The notes below the pieces were generated by a model. That model searched no databases. It saw only the letters and a program-made list of their open reading frames with translations, and was not told where the DNA came from. A stretch of DNA of 64,000 nt from Trachythela sp. YZ-2020 (lineage: Eukaryota; Cnidaria; Anthozoa; Malacalcyonacea; Clavulariidae): the NCBI GenBank assembly GCA_016169945.1, contig JADLSH010000249.1, positions 1,860,001 through 1,924,000 on the forward strand, given 5' to 3'. Below are positions 12,224 to 24,200 of this stretch, piece by piece. The number at the start of each line of letters is the position of its first letter. Within the stretch, counting starts at the first letter, position 1. A program made the translations under genes and the position numbers.

Positions 12224-15200
12224 GTAGGGTAGATCAATTTATACTGACTATATGAATAACCTGGCAACTCTAAAAGATAAGCAGCACCACAGAAATGTCG
12301 GGAAATGACAGAAAACGCGTCCTAATCCCGTTCCGAATTGCGGTTTAACTACATGTTCGAACAGCGGTTCAGTTATGACGCGCGGAACGAGTCAAATGCG
12401 CTGTTTCCGTACTAAACTGATAACGACTATTTCTCATTTTTCGCCGCTATAGATCTCAAATATCTACATTTTTCTCGATCTTATCAAATTTCTTCTTATT
12501 GGCAGATTCATAACAGCCAACTGTTCTATTGCTGTCGTTGTTTCGCTGTCATCTTTATTTTGTAGTACTCCTTTCTACTTTTCAAATGTTCTAGGAAAGC
12601 CTTTCTCTCACGTCCTCCTCCTGGTTTACCGGCATATCTTCATTCCATTGAGTTTAAGAGGAGTGTTATCTTATAAGATAATATGTCCTGCACTCCTGCC
12701 CGTTTATGTTGTTGTGATCTGATTCTTATTTACGAGTTGTCTTTCGTCTCCAAAATGTTATTAAGGCGTTTGAACTTCACGTTTGAGGGCAACGGCAAAC
12801 GGAAGAATCGAATATTCTTGGCAGAATTTTCGCTTAAATTCTTCGCTCCATATTTTCTTTCTTATGACAAAAGAATCATCATATATTACAGTTTTAAAAT
12901 AGCAAGTTCATTTTCTCTTTAATGCCTTAAGCTTAAGCTCTCTATTATTTCTACAATGTTCGGACAAATTCACCTTCAACATATTTTTTCTGCGTCTTAT
13001 TTGGTTGTGCCCAATACTCCATATAGGGCAACACTCAAAATAAGCTAGTGATTTGATCAGTTGCGTTAAGGCGGGGATTCCATCCCTGCTGCAATGCTGC
13101 TATAGTGAAAATGATCTAATTTTCCAAACTGTTTAAATTTTCCTTTAGCCATGCAAAATATATGTGAAGGCTCGTTCAAACCAGTCCAGCATGTTGATCC
13201 AACATCATTCATCATTGTTGGATGGAACATTGTTGGGTCTGTTTGAACATTATGTTGGGTGATGTTGGATGACTTAACAGGCATCTATTCTTCTCTATTC
13301 TAGGAAATCTCATGGTATTTTTTGTAATTGCCTTGAACCGTACAATGCACACAGCGACCAACGTACTGCTTCTCAACCTGTCCCTATCTGATATTCTATT
13401 CGTCCTATGTTCTGTGCCTGGTCTACTGGCTATGGAGATATGTAATGGCCCCCTATCTGATATTCTAGTCGTCCTATGTTCTGTGCCTGGTCTACTGGCT
13501 ATGGAGATATGTAATGGCCGGTGGCCTTTCAATGAATCGATTGCAAAAATGACTCAACAGACAACGATCCTCGTTGCTGCGTCCTCAGTTTTTACCATGA
13601 TAGCAATTGCTTTCGAAAGGTGGGTCAATCATGTTTGATAATCCAAGGATATATATAAGGAAGTAAAAGCTGTTTTGATGTAAAACACTAGCTTAGTGTT
13701 TAAATTAATCTGAGGCAACCAATTTCTTAGTTGTTTTAACCAATTCGTTTTTACAGTGCAACGACCATCTCCATGCATTTTAAGTTTCGTTCCTTAAGTG
13801 AGGCTCTTACGCATTCGCTAATTAGAATTTCCTGCGTTTTCGCGTCTAGGTTTCTTGCCGTTGTTTACCCGCTGAAGCAGATGGCACGGAAGAAGAAATC
13901 AACAATTGCATTGGCTATGGTAATCATCTGGATATGCGCCCTTGCTCTCTCAATTCCTCTTGCAATCTACACCGTAAACTCTCCCATTATACTTCCTGTC
14001 AAACGCAACGGTCAAATTGTATACGAAGAGGTATTTGTAATTTTGTGTTTGTACTATTTTGCTGTATTCTAACACGGTAACCTTTCAACTTTCTGCGTGG
14101 ATTACGAGGGCATTCGGTGGCGCAGTCGTCAGAGCAAGCACCTTTCACCTCTGAGATCGTGAGTTTGATTCTCGCTGCGGACTCATGACACTTATGTGAA
14201 AAGAGTCAGTGAACGCTCTACCGAAAGTCGCGCGTTTCCTCTCACAGGGAATGTTGACAGGGTAAGTTTGGATAAGCCCTGAACTACCCTTTCCATCGTA
14301 GCTGTGCTCCCTGATTGGACACGAGTCATATGGTGGCAGCCAGAGGCGCTTTTAATAAGCTGTCGACTCGATCAAGTCGAACTTCGTCTCATATTCAAGT
14401 AAGGGATGATTAACACATCCCCACTTACTTAGTTACTTGCTAGAAATACTTTATAGGAATATTACGCATACATGTATGGTTACGCAAAAGTCTCACACAT
14501 ACCCAATTTTATAACTTTTTTCTCAAGATTTTTTCTAAAATTAGTTTCACAATTCAGATTTCTGGTCAAAGCAGATAGTCTAGGAACTGTATATGAGTTT
14601 GTATGCATTTCATTTAGGACAGATAAACTCAACTGTTTTAGGGTAAAATGACCAATGGACAACATGGCATATGTGCCAAAACCCGAATGAACATAAACTA
14701 TCCCAGGTCAACTGCTTCTTATGTATCTCATCACTTCATACACCTTAGAAGAATATATTTTCTTATTTCATAAATCTTTTGGTCATAGGATGAAAAACTT
14801 TGCTTGTTTCAATATAATACGAATAGATTTCATGAGGGTTGATACTGTTTTGTTGAGATATAATACAGTTAATTTTCACCCCCTCGATGACAGGGGGTGA
14901 ATTATTCTCACGAATAGTTGAAACTATAATTTGAGACATAGAAAACCTTTGAAATTTTGGATAAAAAAGATTTTGTAAGTTTCTGGCTTCTGTTTAGCTT
15001 AAGAAAACCAGAAAATACAATATTACCGAGGAACTTACAAAATAGTTTATCAAATCCAACTATAGTTTCGACTATTCGTGAGAATAATTCACCCCCTGTT
15101 ATCTAGCCCACGCGGTGTTTTCGTGAAGATTGCGCGTGATTTTCAAATTACTTTGAACATTATATTTTTTATTCATGCCATTAAACGTTTGGGGGTAGTA

Positions 15201-18200
15201 AACTCAAACGGTTTGGAAGCTTGATGTTTAATTTTTCAATTGGAACCTTTGTACAATCGAGTATTTTTGGATACTGTAATCTAAATACAATTGAAGACGA
15301 AAAAGTGTGATAAATCGAGAAAAGAAGCGGCGAGACATTGCACCGGCGCGATAATTGAGCAAAACATCACTTCTACAGTATCGAAGATAAAGTACACTGC
15401 ACTACTTCAAACCTGACGAAACTTGGTTTGATTATTCTTTAGTCAACTATCGTTATGTTCAAGTATAACTTGTGGATAATATGTGCGGGCCTCTGTGATA
15501 AAAAACAAATATAACGGCAAAATATGGCTGAAATCGTTTTGTGACGGGGGGTAAGTGAATAAACTGTATTATATCTCAACAAAACAGTGTCAACCCTCAT
15601 GAAATCTATTCGTATTATATTGAAACAAGTATAGTTTTTCATCCTATGACCAAACGATTTATGAAATAAGATGAAAATATAGCCTTTCTAAAGTGTATGA
15701 AGTGATGTGATGCATAATTAGCAGTTGACCTGGGATGGTGTAGGGTCATTTTCTTGTAAAATATTACACCTACAATCACTTTCAAAAGTTGTTGGGACAT
15801 AGGTAAATCTGTTTTAGATCATAGGTCAATCTGTACACTTGTAACACACATTAATCTCCCTTCCCTCCCCGTCCCCAATCAATGTTGGTTTCCCAATTAT
15901 AAGACCATACCGCATCGAATATAATATTATTTTGGACACAACATTGAATAGGGGGCGGGGGGTCGAATTTTGTGAATATTATATGTATTTGGGGCATCTC
16001 GGTCCCAACACATTTGAAAAGGATTGTCTGAACGCTATACCCCAAATTGAATTGTATATTTCAAAATAATAGGCAAAAGATGTTTTAAGGGTGATGTATT
16101 TATCTTCATATTGTGCATAGGAGATGAAATACAAATCTAGTTCGTGTGAAATTGGAAAAGTTAATAATTAACAGAATATATTGGTGTTTGGGCATAGATT
16201 AGAGAATGAATAGATGGCTCACTCCTTTGATGTTTTTGGTGTTTCCGACAGGTGCGACTTCCGGGTGGCCGCCATTACTCTGGCCAGTAAAGTGCAGCCA
16301 GAACTATTGGGAAATGTATTGTGAAATTGACATCGCACGCATAAAAACTTAGTTTTTAGCGGTTTGGACCTCTGAATTCAACGTTTACGGTCGGAAATCA
16401 AATTTAGGAAGGTAAGAGAGTATTCTCATCCTTTTTATTAGCCCTGAAAGTGGCTTTTTAAGTCAAACTTTGTGCTCTTAACTATGGCCAGTTCTTCCAG
16501 CCAGAAGAGTACAGCCAGAACATTAGCAAGTACATCGGATTATTGGAGCTGTGTGTTATCGATGATATCAAAATATATATTTTTGACTTGTGCAGTTTTT
16601 CATCGCATGTATGTTTTCATTCAAAAGTAAGATGAATATTATTTGAAATGAAGTTTATAAAATATGAAAGCTACAGTCCATATACAATTTGACAATTCTC
16701 AGCACAGCTTTTGTTGCAGTCTTGTACAGAAAAAAATTACAAAATATTTCTCGTTAACCTTAGTATAAAGAGTATAAATAACATTGCAACCGAGCTCCGT
16801 ATCATGAACTCATTCTTACAATAGATATACAGTATTTATCTGATGTATGTTTTTCCATCAGACCATCACCATTTCTCTGCCTGAAAATCAACTTCCAAGT
16901 TAAACATTTCTTTTGGAGTTCACTGTTTTCTTGCATTAGATATTTATCTACTGCAGTTAGTCCAACTTATTCAGATATAAGATATTGGTTGTTGCTTCAC
17001 TGAGTGGACCAGACCAAGAAGAGTGGAAAATCACTCAGCCTTGGCACGGCTTGTACCTGCGACCTCTGGTTTACTAGTCCAATGTTCAAACCATGCACTG
17101 AGCTACAAGGCCAATATCAGTTCACTATTATATTAGATGGCATCAAACTACAATAATATGTGTAATGTACAGTAGTTTATAGATGGCTAACTTTAATGTA
17201 TTTTTTGCTCTTTCTTCCTTTCTTAGTTGAAGATGCCAGTTTTCTGTTCTCGAACTTGATGGTGTAATATATACGCATCCTGAGAAAAAGCTTTAGCATG
17301 TAATCCATAGGAAACTCTGGGCAAGAATGGAATGTGATGGACACACTTTTGAGGCTCTTTAGCAAATTAGCACCAACTAATGTGGACTTGGTATACACTG
17401 AGAATTGCTGCACAAAAACATCTTCCAGATGCAGAACAAAATCAAGGAAGAGCTGGGATGGTAGGATTAATCCTTGAGACTGTGTGCAGCTTTTATTGTA
17501 GTTCTTAAAATAACAGTACAACATGTTTGCAGAATCTGCAGTTTGGGACATGGTGGCTTCTTTGACATTCATGGACAGTGAAACACTTCTTGAGAAGGTA
17601 TCCTGCAACATACGCCACAGCATTTTGTTGGACGATGCTGGAACTGACTTCTTTCTCCTTGTAGTCTGTTTCTCCTAGCACCAATGTTTGTGGTTGAGGA
17701 CCTGGTCTCACCAATGCAGCATTGTTGGACTGATTTGAAAGTTTGAAAGTTTGAGAGGAATGAATCCAAATCTTCTGCACAGTTGCCAGTGTTTGAGGTG
17801 AAAAGTGAACTGAAAAGAAGTTTCCTAAAGGCTCTAGTGAACTGTATTGGTGTGGGGTTGTCACTATTCCCTCCCTGTTGCCTTATTGTACCAAAAAAAC
17901 ATTCAATTGGATCTGTATTCAACCTACGTGTGAATAAGAACTTGAAGTTGTGATGCTGCTTAAGATGATTCCAGATTAAAATGATTGCATTCATTGTGGT
18001 AAGACATCCTTTAATGCATTTAATTCTACCTGTTACCTCAGTGTTGTCATTAAATACTTGTAAACTCGAAATGAAGTTTAAGGTATTAAAGAAGTTGACA
18101 TGATTGGATGTTTCTGTGATAGGTTTCTTGAGTTGCTTAGGTGAGCAGAGTTTGGAACTGTTGACACTGTCAAATAAGCTATCAAATTTAAGAATGAATT

Positions 18201-21200
18201 CTGCTGTACCCATTGCAGTTTGTGGCAAGACACCTAAACTAATGTATGTGCATAATGAGGCTGCAACTGTGCGGCTTAAAACTTGTGGGGCAAACTTAAC
18301 CTTCTTCTTGTTGAAGTTGTTTGGGTGAATATGTTTATCTGTCAATTTGTGTGCAGATCTGATTTGCAGTGACTTATTTTTGTTGTAAAATGCTTCAATA
18401 TCTTTCCAACTTGCAACAAGATTCCCAAACTTAAATGTGTATTTCATGATGTTATTTCTGATGCACTTAATTAAGTGTGGTGGATCAAACATCAAGAAGT
18501 AGACTTTGTTTTTATGGGTGAACCATGGCTTTTCAGGAGTGATACCAAGTCGAAGAGCCAGGCTGTAAAAATTCGAACCCATATCAGACACAAGTATTCG
18601 CAAACCAATAGCATCAAGCTTCTCAATTGCTTCGCGAATAAGCCCATCAAGGAAATCAGTTGGACAGGAACCGTTTACCAAAGTATAACCGATTGGCTGT
18701 TTCCAGTTTCCAGATATGCTTCTGATTAAAAGAACAAGGGCAGATGTGGCAATTTTGTTGCTTCGCACACCATTTCCAAAGTCCTCCAATCCAGTGATGA
18801 TGTCATCAGGCACACTGTAATAGAGGTGATTCTTCAATGAAATTTCATCAATGCACAAGGAACAAATATTTTCCATTTCATTCATGTGTTGGACCTTTTG
18901 TTGGATTGCCTTCAGGATTCCTTCAGAAATTCCAGCCCTTGTCGGAAGTTTTGAAATGTATCTTTTTAAAGATGCCTTGTTTGGTAAGACAAAGATCTTG
19001 GAAAGAATTTTGTATGCTTTGCCACTTGCGTGGTATAACGACAGTGCCATCGTTTTCAACTCTGGTGAATATCTGCGCCCATAACTCTTTTTTGAGTGGA
19101 GTTTTATTTGATCCCGGATAAAGGTCGCCAAATTTTCTGGTAGTTCTGCCAAGGCTTCTTTTAAGGTGCTTTCATTTTTTGCTTTTTTCTTTGGTTTTAA
19201 TTTCATTTTCATCTTATTAATCTGGTCAGTCTTTCTTTTACAGAGTGTCGAAGCTCCTTTTTCCTGGGAGTGTTGATGGTAAGATCTGGAGTCGTCTGGC
19301 TGCTAGACTCTACAGTGTTTGGGTTAAGTTCCATCTCCTGAGATTCTATATTACAAGCAAAATACGGTAGTTGTGGTATTGTTGTCTCGTGGAGAAACTG
19401 ATAATCGATGCATGCACATTAATGATATCATGCAAAGGAAGAATTACCTTCAATTGTTTCAAAAGATGGACTTTGGTTTTGCGTTTCGTTTTCTGCATCT
19501 TGTAAATCATTGGCTGTTTTAAAAGTTTTATCTTGTTAATATTTAATGTAAAAATTATAAATCTGTACATTAATTTAGAATTTACAGTACGATATCTAAA
19601 TGATATCACTTACATTCCAACGTGGGTTCCGTGTCCATGATTACCTTTCTCCTTTTTTCTAAACAAGATATTGCAATTTTGTTTAAAAACAAGTTTTTTA
19701 CAATATTTTAGCTATGCCAAGGATTATTACATTTTAAGATTACTTTTTCACCTATTCGTAAAGCTTAAACATGTTACGCAGTTTTTCCAATTTTTTTTCT
19801 ATTTTACCTCTGGACCCATCTGCATCAACTTCTCTATTGATCATTCGCCGTTTACGACCTAGCGTCGAGGGTGCATTCGCTATGTTGAAAATGCTTGGCC
19901 TTTCTTTTGAAGTCAAACGATTTTTTGTTGTCGGGTTAATAAACATGCAATCTTCAAAATGCCTAGGGCATAATCTGCAATTGACGTACAAATACTTCGA
20001 CGTTTTGTTCAAGAGATCTTGACGTCGACACGCAACAACCCATTCTTTAGATCTACGTTTCAATAAAATGTAAACGTTTAATTAATAAACTGAACAACCA
20101 CGTCGGATTTTTAAAAGCTAATAAAGAATCACACGATATGTTTTAAGCAGTATACTACCGTTTTATATTACCTTTGTTGATCGGATAGAAAACGAAAGAA
20201 ACTCAAGTCTGGGCGTGAAGCTTTGCTATTGGAACAGTTGCAAGCAGAGCAATAAGTTCTTGTTCCCCCAGGTTTAAGTTAACAGGATGCATGGGAAGAT
20301 AGTCTGATTAACCCATTGAGCGGCAGCACTCTCCCCTTGATGAGTAAAATCGTCTGGCATTAGACAGAGTAAAATAATAAAGTAGGGGACATGAGGGTGC
20401 ATTGCCACTTAAAGGGTTAATAAGAAGAGAATTGTACTTTGCACTGTTTTTGACAATTTTTTTTGTTTTGCAAAACAAAGATACACAAACACAGATTTTT
20501 TGAAAAATATAGAAAATTTAAAAATATGTTTATTGTCATATTAAACATTGTCACATTCAGTTTTCACTACAAATAATTTCCATTCACTCCTTTCACAATG
20601 CTCATAATCCTCAACCACCATTGTTTGAGCTAATAGCATCCATGAAGATTCATTTTATAAAGAAATTACTTCATCCAAACTTGTCTACAATGACATGTAG
20701 TAATTCTAAAAGCTGGGACTACAGGGTGTATAAAAAAAACTGCAAATACCATAATTTGTATGCACGAGATCATACATTAGAATTTCAATGGCTGTGCAAA
20801 TAATTACGCTTCTGGGATTTGAAAATACGTTTCCCAGGGGTATCAAAACAAGCACACAAAGTGAATTAAACTTATGAGTTCGATTACGAATGGCTCAGTT
20901 TACGAATGACTGCTGTCGAGTTTTGAGTTTGGGCGTACTTTAAAACAAGAAATACTCTTTGCTCTGTTGTTAGCTGAGCCATTCGTAATCGAACTAATTT
21001 TAATTCACTTTGTGTGCTTATTTTGATAGTACTGCACGTGGAAACGTATTTTCAAATCCCAGAAGCGTAATTATTTGCACAGCCATTGAAATTCTAATGT
21101 ATGATCTCGTGCATACAAATTATGGTATTTGCAGTTTTTTTGATACACCCTGTAGAACTCTGATTCTCAAGGATTATCATATAACAGCCATTCCTTTTTG

Positions 21201-24200
21201 TCAAATGTTTTTATGAATACCAAGTCCACGTTAGTTGATGCTAATTTGCTAAAGAGCCTCAAAAGTGTATCCATCACATTCCATTCTTGCTAGAGTTTCT
21301 ATGGATACATGTTAAAGCTTTTTCAGTCTCGGGATGCGTATATATTACACCATCAAGTTCGAGAACAGAAAACTGGCATATTCAACTAACTAGTGATCCA
21401 AGGATAGTGCAAAGGTTTAAAAGACAAATGCTATGTTACATGGTTTATAGTGCGTACGTAATTGTTGTGCATCCATGTTGTGTTGTGTTGATATTTGCAT
21501 ATTACGTATTTACACGAGCAATTTTTATTTGCCCTTGAAAATTAATGAAATGTGACAAGCTTTTGAAAAGCTAGCATGCCAGTTTTTCAACAAGTTCACT
21601 TGTACACAAATATCACAAGCTTGTAATATTTCATCATTCGTAATTCTAAATTCGCGATGAGTGATTTATGTTTTTGCCAATATATTATAGTAAGCAGATA
21701 AAATTGTCTTTTGTTTACGGTTGCAATATTTGATAATATACTTCATCGTGTATATAAAATTTCGAGAGTACGGTTGTACACAGACTACTAAAATAAAGGC
21801 TAAGCAAAACTAGGAAGTATATAGAATGCATCATACGTCATAGTTATATATACAGACGCATCCTCACCAAAATGCCATTCGCATTTGTAAACAACTGCCC
21901 CGTCAACAGAGATGTGTTCTATTAATATTGCATAACTAATGTCAAATTTCAAAATTATGCAGTTCATACTACACTCTACTACTCTAGTGACGCTACAAAT
22001 TACACTCTACGAGTCTACGGACAGAGTATAGCAACTTCTACTATCTATAAAATTCGCCAGAAACAATGCACTACAGTAGCCGTATCCGTTTAATGTGTAT
22101 AAATTGTACGCAAGTCGACTTAGCTTCGGCTTCGACCCATTCAGTATTGTCTATTGAATATATAAATGACAAAACGCACTACTAATCCAAAAGACCAAAA
22201 TGAAAACGTTTATTTATAAATTTGATCGTATTTCCATCACATTCCCACTCCCAGCTGCCACCATTGTGCGGTAAATATTTCGAAATTTCGTATTTTCGTT
22301 CCGTGATATTATTAGATCAGTGGACTTGAACGCACGTGTTCATAGCTACCGGGGGAGTTAGCAACCCAATATTATATATAAAACGATTGTTATGATGCAG
22401 ACGTTTAATACCACAACCCAAATGGTGTTCGTAAATCTAATTAAACACTGCATGAATACAACCGAATTGAGGTATAAGATAACTTGAAAGTGCTTAAAAA
22501 AGTTTCAACCCCAAAGTTTAACAGATACTGTATTAATAGAGAATCTCCGCAAACACCCCCCGGAAAGTTTACACTATGATGTATCTATCTATCTATGTAT
22601 GTATCTATGTATGTATCTATGTATGTATCGCTCGTGTGAATTTTCGCCCCTCATCACAATACTGCAAAGTTAAAAACTTTGCACTAAAAAAGGAAGAAAG
22701 AGCAAAAAATACATTAAAGTTTAATAGCCATCTATAAACTACATCACACATATTATTGTAGTTTGATGCCATCTACTATAGTGAACCGATATTGGCCTAG
22801 TAGCTCAGTGGTTTGAGCATTGGACTAGTAAATCAAAAGTTGCAGATTCAAGCCCTGTCAAGGCTGAGTGGTTTTTCACTCTCCTTGGTATGGTCCACTC
22901 TTGACTACGATACCACAACAACATACATAAACTTACTTAATGATATAGACCACTTTCATAAATGGCTGCCAATTTGAAATTCTCTTATGTGCATATAAAT
23001 TAGACCAACTAACCTCATTTCAGAGTAAAAAATATTTTGAAATGTAAACATCATGCCAAGGCTTGAAGGGTTAATTTATATGCATATAAAAGAATTTTTA
23101 ATCGGCAGCCATTTATGAAAGTGGTCTATGGAAGAAACTAGAATTGGGTCTCGAAATATCACCATAGTGAACCAAATCAACCAATCGGCCTTGTAGCTCA
23201 GTGGTTAGAACATTGGACCACAAAACCAGAGGTCGCAGGTACAAACCCCTGCCAAGGCTGAGTGATTTTTCACTCTTCTTGGTCTGGTCCATTCAGTGAA
23301 GCAACAACCAATATCTTATATCTGAATAAGTTGGACTAACTGCAGTAGATAAATATCTAATGCAAGAAAACAGTGAACTCCAAAAGAAATGTTTAACTTG
23401 GAAGTTGATTTTCAGGCAGAGAAATGGTGATGGTCTGATGGAAAAACATACATCAGATAAATACTGTATATCTATTGTAAGAATGAGTTCATGATACGGA
23501 GCTCGGTTGCAATGTTATTTATACTCTTTATACTAAGGTTAGCGAGAAATATTTTGTAATTTTTTTCTGTACAAGACTGCAACAAAAGCTGTGCTGAGAA
23601 TTGTCAAATTGTATATGGACTGTAGCTTTCATATTTTATAAACTTCATTTCAAATAATATTCATCTTACTTTTGAATGAAAACATACATGCGATGAAAAA
23701 CTGCACAAGTCAAAAAAATCTATTTTGATATCATCGATAACACACAGCTCCAATAATCCGATGTACTTGCTAATGTTCTGGCTGTACTCTTCTGGCTGGC
23801 CGAACTGGCCATAGTTAAGAGCACAAAGTTTGACTTAAAAAGCCACTTTCAGGGCTAATAAAAAGGATGAAAATACTCTCTTACCTTCCTAAATTTGATT
23901 TCCGACCGTAAACGTTGAATTCAGAGGTCCAAACCGCTAAAAACTAAGTTTTTATGCGCGCGATGTCAATTTCACAATACATTTTCCAATAGTTCTGGCT
24001 GCACTTTACTGGCCAGAGTAATGGCGACCACCCGGAAGTCGCACCTGTCGGAAGCGCCAAAAACATCAAAGGAGTGAGCCATCTATTCATTCTCTAATCT
24101 ATGGTTTGGGTATAGCATCTTTAATAGGCAATTCCAGCTATCGCAATGCATGCCGGTAAAAGTGGTTATTCTTCCATTCCGCGCCAAATGGCGGACGGGA

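Larger units (their letters stand above)
16193..24103. mobile_element. P-like (THAP-transposase) DNA transposon, 7.9 kb with nested insertions
   Basis: Both ends start CATAGATTAGAGAATGAATA and are flanked by a 7-bp direct repeat, gtttggg (16186-16192 and 24104-24110). P elements normally make 8-bp duplications; an eighth position does not match here. Left arm 16193-17395 and right-arm blocks 21220-21385, 22683-22800 and 23180-24103 are inverted copies, nearly identical at the outer ends. The element carries one minus-strand transposase gene (20270 to 17177). The right arm has been enlarged by at least a 1.29-kb insertion and a MITE/tRNA-like block. It sits antisense in the last intron of the class A GPCR. 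Confidence 0.85.
21220..24103. repeat. P-like element, right inverted arm (interrupted)
   Basis: Blocks 21220-21385, 22683-22800 and 23180-24103 are successive inverted matches to the left arm. 21220-21385 is a decayed inverted copy of transposase coding sequence at 17225-17395. Between blocks lie an insertion (21390-22682) and a region (22800-23180) with an extra tRNA-like copy and a MITE. Confidence 0.8.

Noticed and set aside
14109..14180. Possible functional tRNA gene
   Set aside because: A and B boxes are present, but the cloverleaf is imperfect and a long tRNA-unrelated tail follows, so it fits a SINE better.
23192..23265. Possible functional tRNA gene in the P-like element
   Set aside because: The acceptor stem pairs, but the anticodon stem does not close properly and the sequence is repeated in the element arms.
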